A stretch of DNA of 64,000 bases from Dipteris shenzhenensis. Taxonomy: Eukaryota; Polypodiophyta; Polypodiopsida; Gleicheniales. Within the stretch, counting starts at the first letter, position 1, and the number at the start of each line of letters is the position of its first letter. Below, piece after piece: positions 24,377 to 34,978 of the stretch. Location of the stretch: assembly GCA_047967505.1 (NCBI GenBank), contig CM106540.1; one strand, written 5' to 3'. Under the pieces are notes generated by a model. The model ran no database searches. It had not been told where the DNA came from and worked only from the letters and a program-made list of their open reading frames with translations. Position numbers and translations under genes: made by a program.

Positions 24377-24391
24377 CTTTGTCTTGTTATG
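24362..24391 (-). repeat. CACTA right terminal inverted repeat
   Basis: Read inward on the minus strand it starts CATAACAAGACAAAGCACCT and is followed on the plus strand by CAT, which also flanks the left end. Confidence 0.85.
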
Positions 24392-24394
24392 CAT

Positions 24395-26640
24395 AACGAG
24401 CATTAAGGCATGTCCCTTATTCTTCGTATGGTCTTAGGATCTAACAGTAGTCAAAATCAGAGGAACCGGCCCTTTATGTTCTACAAAAGGATAGTATCAT
24501 CATTCCCATCGAGCCTAGCAAGGAAACGTTTAGGAACGTTGGTTGCTGAAGGGGTGATATAGGAGCATCAACTACGCTTTTATGTTGTTGGCATACATTG
24601 TGAGTGGAAGTGGGTGAGTGCCTATATTGTTTACTGCTTAGAAGGCACATTGGTCAGCAATCATCTTATGATCCATACGAGAAAGAAGGACTCGTAGTTG
24701 TGCGTGATGTAAGTATCCCTATGCCAGTTCAAGTTTAGAGCTATGTAAAAATTTCATCCTGAGTGCACAAATGTACCACACACACCTCCAGTCGGCCATA
24801 AAGATTCAAACCGGGGCACAGCAAAAAGTGGGACATTGGACTCTACATGGTTTTTCTTGCTTTAGGGTGCTCGAGAATATGAGCCAGAGCTTGACCATGT
24901 TGGTGAGCTAGAATGGCTCAGAATAGACTGGCCAATCAAGGGGGATACCAGACCAGTTGATCAGTGAGGCAGATACACAGGCTTGTAAAAGCCGCTTACT
25001 ACAAACTCAAAAGAATAGATGTTTGTCTTCCCGACTGCCCTACCATACCATGAGCATCTCATCTATGTTTGCCATTCTAGTGGTTGGACCTCAGCACATC
25101 GGCGGGTCCTGGCTAAACAAAATGATGGTCGTAGTTCTGCATACCATTGGATGTTTTCAACGAGGAGCCAATGCAAGAAGCATCTCATAAAGCAAAGCAA
25201 GTCTGCATGGCCCAAATCAAGCAGAGGAAGACAAGTGCAGATAGAGTAAAAACCTACTTCAGTGGAGTAGGTGGCTCCCCACAAATGATTCCATAGCAAC
25301 CAGGTAGGAAAAGGTCAATGGAGACGGTTGGTCTGCATCCTCTACTCAGCTTGTTACAAGCATACTTTTGAGCTCAAAACATTAGATATACTTTCCTTGA
25401 ATTGTCACTTATCGCCTTAAGAGTAGGTTTAGAGCATATCCTGCAACATGTGTAGATAACATATTGTTTTCTTAGTTGCATTACCTTCCATGCATTTCAT
25501 GCCTCCAAGTACATGTCAACCCAAATCTAGGACAGATATTATGTAATAAATGTTCCAATTGTTGTCCAACACTGAGCAGTACAAAGCAGCCTTCACATTC
25601 GTAAAATCCTTACACTTTGGTGTACCTCCTTGAGCCATGTGAGCGTTCAGACCAAAGCTGTAAAAGAGGGGGAAATGTACTTCCTAAGGTGTTCCAACCC
25701 CTAGTGGAGCATGTAATGAACCTTAAGTTTAGGTTTAGGCTCTATGGAATATTGGGATATGTTCCATTTAATCCTGAGCATGATTATTTGGATGGACCTA
25801 GTGGTCCAAGGCCACCAATAGTGTTCCTCCTATACACCTTGGTCACATGCAAAGGATCCCATCATACCACAATGGGATTCCAATAAGTATCCTTGTAACC
25901 ATGGCTCTCTAACCTTTTCTTTACATATATCTATACCAAGTCTAAAGAACTCCCCAGTCAACTATCCATAGGCTCCCAACTCTAATGATCATAAGGGCTA
26001 TATAATTCAACCAACTAAGAAATCCAAGGCTTCTTTGGGTATGCCAAGACCTCAATTCATGGGATATATATTATATCAATGCTCATAGATCATAAGCACG
26101 AGGAGTAGATAAAAAATATTCCATATCATCTATTACTATTCTATTTCATGCCTCATAAATATCTAATGGCATGTGGACATATTGGTCCAATACCAAGATG
26201 CACTCCTTTTCATAATATCCCCCATAATTTAAGCGAGCCTAGTGATCTATGTATAGCTCCATGACTCCAAGTAATCAATCATGGGATAAATTCTTATAGG
26301 GGGGAATAAAGAGAATGAAGTATATCACATTAAATTTGTCTCGGTCATGCCAAGGCACCCCTAAAAGCAAAAAGCCCCAAGGGGAGGGGAACATGCACTA
26401 AAACCTTTTAGTGGCCATCACATTCAATGTGCACTCTCTATAGTATGTGGACATCTCTTTTAATAAAAAATAAAATTATCAATGGATAGAGGTCCATGGC
26501 CTCATATTCCATTCTAGATTTTCATATATCCATGATGGTCCAATATCAATATGCATCCCCTTGCATAACCCAAAACATTATATGAATCTATTGGTCCATG
26601 TATAGTCCCTTGACTCTTGGTAGCCCACTATATGAACCTA
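24395..26640 (+). other. Unassigned stretch with two exon-like segments
   Basis: No domain is recognised. Two plus-strand stretches look exon-like. One ends at a strong donor at 24710 (gcgtgat/gtaagtatcc). The next begins after a pyrimidine-rich acceptor at about 24867 (tttttcttgctttag) and reads 'EYEPELDHVGELEWLR' before a stop at 24966. Joined they could belong to a decayed host gene or captured fragment. From 25.3 to 26.6 kb only short frames occur. Confidence 0.3.
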
Positions 26641-26687
26641 GTGGTCCTTGCACACCCTAGGATCATAGGGGTCCCTAGGGGGAGGTG

Positions 26688-26733
26688 CATGCATGCATGC
26701 ATGCACGCACACACACACATGCATGCATGCATG

Positions 26734-26766
<33 letters not shown>
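26688..26766. repeat. Palindromic (GCAT)n-(CA)n-(GCAT)n-(TG)n array
   Basis: Runs of gcatgcatgc and acacacac are followed by gcatgcatg and a (GT)n run of about 26 bp. The CA and TG arms are complementary around a self-complementary gcatgc core, so each strand can fold on itself. Confidence 0.9.
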
Positions 26767-26769
<3 letters not shown>

Positions 26770-26939
26770 AGACATTTACAACACCCCTTTTCATAGTGAA
26801 GAGTAAACAAATTTGGAGTAGGAAAGAGAAATGTTTAATTAATAAACTTTGAAATAAACACCCACAAAAAATGAAATAGAAGCATTAAAGGATGAACATT
26901 TTTTTCTAAAAGAGGAAATGTGAGCAGTAGAGCATTGAT

Positions 26940-27085
26940 AAAGTCGTTGGCAGCATCACATTTATTGAAGAGGGGAGTCTGCCTACCTGCTACCATCCAA
27001 CAAGAAAACATGGTAAGAACCAGATTAGTTTAGGTTGGGAAGATAGGTGTCATCAACACCCCTCCCTTGTTATCTGAGTCACAAT
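26940..27085. repeat. Diverged third match to the 1.5-kb tandem repeat
   Basis: The block around ctacctgctaccatccaa, continuing to gaagataggtgtcatcaac and ccctcccttgttatctga, matches the equivalent block of the tandem repeats near 12025 and 13655 (cttacctgctaccaccatcc, agataggtaatgcctgtatt). Similarity is modest and interrupted, but the order of matches is kept. Confidence 0.5.
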
Positions 27086-28079
27086 AAATTAGAGATATAT
27101 ATATCCATAGAGATATATAGAGAAGGGGAAGAATCTATATAGTTATATTTACAGAGAGGGGGAAGAGGGGGGAACCATATAGAGAGTACTATAGAGATGG
27201 AGGACAAAAGGTACTTATGTATAGCAAGAAATTTAATATAGTAAATATAAAAAAGCCATATATGTAATTAGAAAGTAATAAAGTAAAAAACCCTTTAGAA
27301 CTAATAGAGAGGGAGGAAGGGGAGGGGGGCGGGGGGGGGGAGATGGGGGGCGGTGGTTTAAGTAAATACGTTTTGATTGAAAAGACTAAGTATAAAAGGA
27401 ACCTAAGAATATAGTTCTTTGATGCTTCGAAGGTGATAAAGAGGTACTATGGGGAGGAGTAGGCACAGTCGAGATCGAGTTCTTCGGGCATTATAGGGTC
27501 ACAGGGCATTGGGTGAATGGCTCAGTGGTTACAAGCACTAGCATAGCTGTGACTGAGTGGAGAGTAGAAAGGCCACCGTACGTAGCCGCTTCTCTAATCC
27601 TAAATGTTAGCAGCTAGTTTATAGCTTTAGGAGTAAATAGGCATGGGCAGGAATCACATTGTAGGCATAAACAGAGATCCAAAGAGGGGTATTTAAGGAT
27701 GATACAGGGTAGTCAGGAGAGTAGGGACACGGGTATTTTTTGGAAAGTGGGAGCATCGTTATGCGGGCAGTTAGTGTAGTTTAGAGTAGAGGGGTTTGAA
27801 AGGAAAGGTACTTATTAGCAAGGGGGTTTGCCTAGGGACTAGAATGCAGTTAATGATTGATTAGGTAGGGAAAGGAATTAGCATAGTTAGGGTTAGTGTA
27901 TCTAGAAAGTGTGGGTTAGTCTAGGAATTTGAGAAGTTAGGGTTAGTGCAGGTCAGCCAAGACTTCGAGAAGTTTGTAGAAAGGCGACGGAATAAAAGAA
28001 GGGGATGGGGGGTTAGTTAAGGTGGTTAGGGGTTAGTTAGGGGGTCAGGTTAGTTAGTGAGTGTAGTTAGGGAAAAAAG

Positions 28080-28156
<77 letters not shown>

Positions 28157-28195
28157 GGGTCAGGTTAGTTAGTGAGTGTAGTTAGGGAAAAAAGG

Positions 28196-28242
<47 letters not shown>

Positions 28243-28267
28243 GGGTCAGGTTAGTTAGTGAATGTAG

Positions 28268-28305
<38 letters not shown>

Positions 28306-28769
28306 GGGGTGGTTGAGAGAGAGAAAAATGAAAGAAATTGGGAAAGTTTAGGGGGAATTTAGTGGGGGTAGAAGTAGGGGAATTGGGAGAAGAACTAGGT
28401 AAAAATTAAGGGGAATAAAAGGAGGGGGGCGGGGTGAAGGGGGGGTTAGGAAAATTAGAAAAAATATATAGGAAAAAGGAAAAGTTAAGCAAAAATTAGG
28501 AGAATAAAGGAGAAAACTAGGGAAAATTTAAGGGGGGTTGGGTTAGGAAAATTAAAAAATTTTATAGGAAAAACTAAGAAAAATTAGGGGGAATAAAGGA
28601 GAAAACTAGGGAAGAATTAGAGAGGGGGTGGGGGGAAGGAAGAAAAAAAGAAGGGGGGGAATAAATAGGGGGAAGGGATAAAAAGTAATCTGAATGTAAA
28701 GTGGGAAAGGGATAGTAAGTGTCTATGTGTGTGTGTGTGTGTGGATGGGTTTACAATTGGGGGAATCCA
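27086..28769. other. Purine-rich stretch with three pure (GA)n arrays
   Basis: The plus strand is dominated by G and A with gggtta-like and poly-G runs. Pure (GA)n arrays occupy about 28081-28153, 28196-28237 and 28271-28302. The 40-bp sequence between the arrays (gggtcaggttagttagtga) is itself repeated, so the array plus linker was duplicated. No coding content or RNA gene is seen. Confidence 0.8.
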
Positions 28770-29285
28770 TGGATTCTTAGATTTTGGAGATGATTTCAAC
28801 AACCTAGAGTTTGGAGAGGATAGGTAGTAGTAGAAACTCTTTCTTGCAAGTGCTAGCACCCAAGAGGAGCACATGGGATCAGTATATCTTCATGATCTAT
28901 AGCAGGATCCTTGCTTGGAGGTGGAGTTCTCTGGATTCCCTAGTGGCCTCCAGTTCTCCTTTGGACATCGCTAGCATGATGGACTTCTAGAGAGCCTAGA
29001 CAATTCTATGTGCATGATTAGGTGATGCATGGGGGGAAGCCACTCGCATATTCCCACGTACCACAATGTCTAACCACTTCCTGATTGTTCTACACCTCGA
29101 GAAGCTCTAGAACTCCCCCAAAAAGGGTTTTTCATTCTAGATGGCTTGTTCCAAGAGGGTGAGGTTGTTGTCTCTGTGCCAACATGGACTTAGGTAGTAC
29201 AAAATGTGTGTAGAGTAGCGGCAAAGTTTCGCTTGTACTTGCATAAGGCTAGGAATAATCTCTCTTAGGAATCCTCAACTTGCAA
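28770..29285 (+). pseudogene. LINE endonuclease C-terminal fragment
   Basis: The stretch translates to 'GDDFNNLEFGEDR', the GDFN motif of the apurinic-type endonuclease with the second Gly replaced by Asp. It continues with 'LEVEFSGFPSGLQFSFGH' and then a post-endonuclease linker ('NHFLIVLHLEKL', 'NSPKKGFSF'). Several stops interrupt it. The same family's reverse transcriptase resumes at about 33.3 kb on the same strand, so the two are likely one LINE split by later sequence. Confidence 0.65.
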
Positions 29286-29580
29286 CTCCTACATGCAAGT
29301 CCTACATGTGATTCCTACATGCATGTTCTACATGCGAGTTCTACATGCAATTCCTACATGCATGTTCTACTTGCAACTTCTACTTGCAACTCCTACATGG
29401 AAGTCCTACATGCGATTCCTACATGCATGTTCTACATGTGATTCCTACATGCATGTTCTACATGTGACTTCTACATGCAACATGCAATGTGTGAGTTCTA
29501 CATGCAACTCCTACATGCAACTTCTATATGCAAGTTCTACATGTAGAGAAAGAATGTCTTACAATTCCTACATGTAGAGA
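29281..29580. repeat. Minisatellite of (a)tgcaa-ttctac units
   Basis: About twenty degenerate copies of a roughly 12-15-bp unit such as 'ttctacatgcaactcctaca' occur in direct orientation. Variation among units is mostly at one or two positions (tcctac/ttctac, gcaact/gcgatt). The Cys/Met/Tyr-rich frame across it is a by-product. Confidence 0.9.
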
Positions 29581-29734
29581 GAGAAGCTCTCCAACTTGTA
29601 TAAATACCCCATAATGGAATGAAGCCTACACTCTTTGGGGCATTGTGTTGAGTTCTACTTTGGTATTCCAAGCAATTGTCTCAAGTGTCCATGCTTCCTT
29701 GCACTCCACGTCCAAAATCATGTCCTAACCTTGC

Positions 29735-29940
29735 AACTCCTCCTCCCCTCTCCTCCAACCTTGCAACCCATCCTCTCCCTTCCTCCTCCTCCTCCTCCTC
29801 CTCCTCCTTCTCCCTCCTCCTCCTCCCTCCTCCTCCTCCTTCCTCCTCCCCCTCCCTCCTCTTCCTCCCTCTTCTCTCTCTCCTTTCCTCCTATGCTCTT
29901 ACATCTTCTTCCTCTCCCACTCCTATGCTCCCCCTAAACC
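29735..29940. repeat. (CTC/CTCC)n microsatellite
   Basis: A C/T-only block built of ctc and tcctccc steps, with a pure (CTC)n core near 29780-29807. Pro/Ser/Leu frames across it are artefacts. Confidence 0.9.
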
Positions 29941-30004
29941 CTTAGTTCTTCAACCCTTAACCTCCATGACTTACGAGGGAGACGAGTTCTCCACCATGTA
30001 CTGT

Positions 30005-30329
30005 TGTTGAGAGTTGTGGTGCCATGAGCACATGTAGAGCAAAGGTATGAGCAAAGGATAAGCTGCCACATGGCATGGAGGAGATATCCCACATGTGAGC
30101 AAGCAAATGGATGTAAGTACCCTCACCTATAAAAGGGAGGTTCATTTGAAGGAATATCAATCAAGCACTTTGCACTATCTCAAGATTCTCTTTATGAGTC
30201 CAAGCTAATCTATCTTGGAACCTAATTGACTTGAGATACATGTCATGAGCACTCTCTTCATCATGTTTCCACATAGGTTCCATCCACCTTAGAGCGCTCC
30301 ATAGATCCTGAGGCACACATGTTTTGTCA
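30005..30329 (+). repeat. 5' LTR with TATA box
   Basis: The LTR is 325 bp with TG...CA ends. A TATA box (ctataaaagg) lies at about 30127-30136, which would start transcription some 30 bp further on. A plant gene or LTR promoter there would drive the internal region. Confidence 0.95.
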
Positions 30330-30341
30330 TGGTATCAGAGC
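30330..30341 (+). promoter_or_regulatory. Primer-binding site, initiator tRNA-Met
   Basis: The sequence TGGTATCAGAGC starts immediately after the 5' LTR and is the exact 12-base complement of the plant initiator tRNA-Met 3' end. Confidence 0.95.
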
Positions 30342-32150
30342 ATAGGTTTAGCTCTCCTAGTTTAGCTCATTAGTAGTTCACTAGGATTGCTTCCATTCCT
30401 AGATTAGTTGTAGGTTGCCTTAGGAGCTCATGTTTTCTCCTAGGTTAGCTTTAGTTTTAGATAGAAAACAAAATTCCGTCCATAGAGAGAGAAAAATTCC
30501 GTCCATATTTCTTTAGTTGACTGCTCATGGAGAGTTCCTCTTTGTTCATTTGTGAGAGATAAGGAGCTTCAGAAGCTTAATGAGATAGGGAGACTCATAG
30601 ACCTTTTCTTTCCACAGAGAAAGAGAGTAATAGTGTGCTTTATTCGAAGCTTCATCGACAAGCAAAAGCACCACACAAAGCTCTCTATCGACTTGCAACT
30701 CTTGGCCTCATGAACCGCACTAAGCCTTTAGCTACAAGGCTTGCTGCTGAAATGCAAATGTCTTAGGAACAATCTAGAGAGGGAGATAGAACTCAAGGAG
30801 TCTGTGAGAGAGAATCAGCGCTGTTTGACCGAAGGCTTGGCCGACCAAGTGTCTCCCTTCATCGAGCCCATGTCCATCTTCAAGGGCCAAACGAGTACAC
30901 AACAAGGCAATGGCAGCAGCAACCAAAAGAGCAGCCTCTACAAAGCTTCACGGACGAGCTTGTTCAAGCAACCAACACGCTTCATTGACCAGCTTTGGCT
31001 CCCAGCGCACAGACGGATGGGTCTCCATTGACAACAAACGGACGACCTAGCACTCAGCATTGCCTGGACTGCAGTAGCCTACCTCTACGAGCTTCACGAA
31101 TAACCTATGGTTCAGCAAGACCCAGCAACCTATCTCCGACGCGACTGATGAGCAGCGCCCTCAAAGCCATGAAAGCACTGCGCCATAGCCTCTCCATCGG
31201 CTGCCTCAACTTCTGCTCCACTGACTGGAGCTTCAACTACAACAGCAACCAAGACTCACGCGGCCACTCCAGCCAGCCGACAGACCTCCCGCCTCCTGCT
31301 TCAAGCGCTCATATCAACAGAGCCTACGACCCTGCATGTGAACTGCTTGCTCAGCTTCCAGCTCCAGCGCTCACAGCCACGGACAACGCCTCAAGCAGAC
31401 GAGTCTCCGATTCCTGCTCCACGAGCCCGAATTTGCAGCAACAGTGACTCTCTCTCTCCGTCGAAGCCGCCGTCGTCGCAGAAGCTTCAAAGAGCTTCTT
31501 TCTTCTTTCTCCAAGGTTCTCTACCAAGAAGACACGTGGCAAGATAAGATTGAACTATGGTTAAGTTTAGCCTTACCTTGGTCAATGGTTAAGTAAACTC
31601 ACACTAAACCATGGTTAGGTTTCAGTTCAGGATTAGTTAACTGCCACATCACCAGTGCCACTAAGCACACAGCTTCTTGCCAAGCACAGTTTGCAAGCAA
31701 CATGTGAATCCCTGTGCCACATCATCAATGGCCCTCTTCATAAAACCTTCAACAAGCCATAACTTGCAATCCAGGAAGAATTTGAACATGCTCCGAAAAG
31801 GAAAAGTGATCGTCTTTTCGAGCTCTACGCGCCTGTCATGTCAGTATCATTGTATGCAATTAGACACTGCCAATATTGAAAGAATTCAATTGGTAAGACC
31901 TTTGCAACCATTGGAAAAAGCAAAGCATGAATGCAAACATCGATGTAAAAAGCAAGCCGAAAGCACAAGTGCATGAGATGACCATAGCAGAAAGCATGGC
32001 ATCCTCACATAAAGCATCAAGGCATATGGCAGAACAAAGCATCATGCAGGTAGCTACACCAAGCAAAGAAGCAAACGTGTCGTCATCAAGCCATGAGCCA
32101 AAAGGTGACATCAATGGAATGTATTGAAAAGCAAAAACCTTGCCAACCTT
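30342..32150 (+). other. Internal region of the young LTR element, no pol
   Basis: This segment lacks recognisable gag, protease, integrase or RT motifs in any frame. The longest plus-strand frame is 30995-31447 (150 codons, Ser/Ala/Pro-rich). Others are 30741-31031 and 31677-31976, and a minus-strand frame covers 31860-32114. GC content rises between about 30.8 and 31.5 kb, unlike the LTRs, which suggests the interior may contain captured sequence. None of the frames resembles a protein I know, so I do not call a gene. Confidence 0.5.
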
Positions 32151-32158
32151 GCCTATGT

Positions 32159-32340
32159 TTTGTAATCAAACCTGATCACCTGAGAGTAGCTATGAAAGCA
32201 CCCAGGGGAGGTATTGACATGTAGAAACCACACTTGACCACCTTAAGTAGCAATGTATGCACTAAGGGGAGGTGATGGATTTGTAACTCACATCTGACCA
32301 CCTTGCAGTAGCCAAAGGATTATGGCACCAAGGGGAGGTG
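32159..32340 (+). repeat. Three tandem polypurine-tract modules before the 3' LTR
   Basis: Three diverged units of about 61-66 bp each carry a 'tgaccacctt...agtagc' type core and end with the same GGGGAGGT (32205-32212, 32266-32273, 32332-32339). Only the last abuts the 3' LTR and is the working tract by position. The other two are followed by attga and gatgg, which resemble the LTR start. Confidence 0.85.
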
Positions 32341-32663
32341 TTGAGAGTTGTGGTGCCATGAGCACATGTAGAGCAAAGGTATGAGCAAAGGATAAGCTGC
32401 CACATGGCATGGAGGAGATATCCCACATGTGAGCAAGCAAATGGATGTAAGTACCCTCACCTATAAAAGGGAGGTTCATTTGAAGGAATATCAATCAAGC
32501 ACTTTGCACTATCTCAAGATTCTCTTTATGAGTCCAAGCTAATCTATCTTGGAACCTAATTGACTTGAGATACATGTCATGAGCACTCTCTTCATCATGT
32601 TTCCACATAGGTTCCATCCACCTTAGAGCGCTCCATAGATCCTGAGGCACACATGTTTTGTCA
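32339..32663 (+). repeat. 3' LTR
   Basis: By eye this 325-bp copy is identical to the 5' LTR. The next five bases (actgt) repeat the five before the 5' LTR. Confidence 0.95.
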
Positions 32664-32669
32664 ACTGTA

Positions 32670-32870
32670 CCCTGAACCTTGGATCCTCCTTCTAACCCTT
32701 GAACCTCTTCTAAACTCTGGAACCTCTTCTGAACTCTGGAACCTCTCTCTAAACCTTGGAACCTCCTTCTAAACCTTGGAACCTCCTTCTAAACCTTGGA
32801 ACCTCCTTCTAAACCCTGAACCTTCCTCTAACCCTTAAACTCCTCCTAAACCCTTCAACCTCCAATGAAG
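32670..32870. repeat. Minisatellite of ~20-bp 'aaaccttggaacctccttct' units
   Basis: About eight direct copies with small changes (aaccttggatcctccttcta, aactctggaacctcttct). The left flank of the LTR element (about 29937-29970) has related cccttaacctcc steps, so the LTR element probably inserted into this array. Confidence 0.85.
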
Positions 32871-33299
32871 GTGAAAGCCTTCATTACCTCAACCATGATG
32901 ATGGATGTTCCTTTCACACATGCATGCACTATGTTTGCTTACCACACTTAAGCCTACGTCTCTCACCGAAATATGAATCGAGGTCCTAAGCTACACTTAT
33001 ACTACAAATGATAACACCAATATATCTATAGGTGACAAAAAGCCTCGGAACCTTGCATATTGAGAATACCCTGCTCTTCCTGCAGAAGCCATGGGAAAGA
33101 GCCAACAGAGGTACAAGTGATCATGATATTTGATGGTAGTGTAAGACTCCATCGATGGGTGGTTGGGACCTATGGGTGGTAGGTGTGATTTAGAGGAGCA
33201 GGAAGGAGCTTCAATCTTATGCTCTCCATTGTCATCATTTGAGTCTAGGTGCATGAGAGAGCATTTATATGGGACTTGGCTTCCATTGATCATATCAAG

Positions 33300-34942
33300 G
33301 AGCAAGATTATTCAAGGCCAGATGGATGCAACAATGTGACAGGATGACCAAACAATTTTTCTAGACCACAAGGTCCCAGTCAGTAGCAGCGGTAGTAGGG
33401 ATGCAGTTGCAGAGATTGAGGGAAATACGTAGACAAATGCACTCTAACCCTTAGGAGATTCTAGAGATGACCAACGAGTTCTATCAAAACTTATTTTAGT
33501 CCAAGGTTGAGTGTCCCTAGGTACAACATAGCTTGAGAGGCATTTGGACCCATATCTTGACAATTGTCTCTTAAAGCATGAGTAGGTAGATAGAGGATCC
33601 ATTAATAGATGACGAGCATTTCATTGAGGCCCTCCCCGAGAAGAAGTAAGGATGGATTGGTACCATCCTTCTTTATATGATTCTGGGAGCATACCCACAT
33701 CTCCTTTGATTAGCCTAATCATCTAATCGTTCTCTTTCACAATCTCTAATTTGGAGTTGCATATGTTTGATCCTAAAAAGGGTGGACAGAGTTGATTTTT
33801 GATAGTGGAGACCGATCATTCTACTAGACACCACGTACAATATCTTTGCCAAGGTCTTGAGTTTGCATTTATGACCCACAGTGGATATTATTCATGACAC
33901 GCAGATAAGTTTTATTCAGTAGCTGCAACATCCTAGACAACATCTTACCTTTTGGTAGGAACTAGATTGGGCTAGGGAGGACTCTTAGCCTCTTGCTATC
34001 CTTCTCTTTAATTTTGAGAAGCCTTAAGACAAGGTGGAGTGGTCTTTTAAGAGCATCCTTTGGTTTCCCTAGATTTTTTTCAGGGGCAAATAGTGAGATA
34101 TCTTGGTTGTCAGGTGGGTATAGACATTTCAATAGAGCAAGAGATAACCTGATCTTAGGGAGAGTGCATTGCAAGCTTCTCTACTAGATCTCATCCAAAC
34201 TCTCCTTATTAGCACAAGCAGGGCCTTGATGGCCAACCCATCCTCCTTGCCACAACGTGGTAGATAGAATCTTGGTAGTGCTTTCATAGGGGATGCATGG
34301 GTTAGCTTAGGCGCCCGGTGCATAACTTTATATGGGTATGTTTCAATGGCACAAGGAATACCAGAGCCTCACTTGGCAATTGATGATCCTACCATAGGCA
34401 CAAAGAGGGCTAGGATGATTGATCCAGAGATGTAGAGCAAAGCCCTACTAGAAAAGCAAGTGGTTTGAGGCCTCACCCCAGGCTCAAAACCCTAGAAGTT
34501 GGTGCTTTGATGGGGGCTTCTGAAGAACACAACTTGTATCGTAGGACAATGGCAGTAGTCTCATAGGGAAGGGTCCCCCTTGATAAGGAGTCTCCACAAG
34601 TTTTAGCAGTGATTGTGTAGGGATTCATTCATACTAGTCGTACATGTCCTGAGGAGTTTGAGTGGTAGCCACTCATCTGGCATCCAAATGTCTGGGATCA
34701 AGAGGGTATCATGTTATGGCAATGAGTGGTCCCACCAAGTTTCAAACCTAGAGTCATTTTCCCTTGGAGGTCGAGGCACGGGTGTAGGAACTTTTGCATC
34801 TGAGGGGGGCAAGCACACAAATGATAAAAATTGATGCAACAATCCTTGTCTTGTAGTGGGAGGGGCTACATATCTCTCCCTCATCATTGGTATGGATGAT
34901 TACAATATTCACGATGTTTGAGAGTCTTGGCAATAAAATTAC

Positions 34943-34978
<36 letters not shown>

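Larger units (their letters stand above)
16706..24391. mobile_element. Complete CACTA (En/Spm) DNA transposon, inactivated
   Basis: The left end at 16706 reads CACAACAACACAAAGC inward. The right end, read inward from 24391 on the other strand, is CATAACAAGACAAAGC. About 24 of the first 30 positions match. The 3-bp CAT precedes the left end (16703-16705) and follows the right end (24392-24394), the target duplication length expected of CACTA elements. The 7,686-bp interior has clusters of short subterminal repeats, a transposase gene on the minus strand and a second gene on the plus strand, the usual two-gene plan. Multiple premature stops show this copy cannot make intact proteins. Confidence 0.88.
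30005..32663 (+). mobile_element. Small non-autonomous LTR retrotransposon, very young
   Basis: Two 325-bp LTRs (30005-30329 and 32339-32663) bracket a 2,009-bp interior. A perfect 5-bp target duplication ACTGT flanks the element (30000-30004 and 32664-32668). LTRs run TGTTGAGAG...TTTTGTCA. The LTRs look identical base for base, so insertion was recent. A tRNA-iMet primer site follows the 5' LTR and a polypurine tract precedes the 3' LTR. No gag or pol domain is recognisable inside, so movement would need proteins from an autonomous partner, probably copia-type given the primer site. Size is between classic TRIM and LARD elements. Confidence 0.95.

Noticed and set aside
27500-27600. tRNA-like A box (tggctcagtggtt) at about 27517, possible tRNA or SINE head
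   Set aside because: No B box (ggttcgaatcc) at the right distance, no cloverleaf can be drawn, and no A-tail or flanking duplication is seen.
28700-28760. (GT)n-rich and gggtta-like runs as telomere-type repeats
   Set aside because: The gggtta/ggttag phrases between 27.9 and 28.5 kb are irregular and not the TTTAGGG plant telomere repeat.
29293-29577. Cys/Met/Thr-rich 94-codon frame
   Set aside because: It follows the 12-15-bp minisatellite and has no other support.
29281-29580. CRISPR-like direct repeats
   Set aside because: Units are contiguous and diverged without unique spacers, and the context is a eukaryotic nuclear genome.
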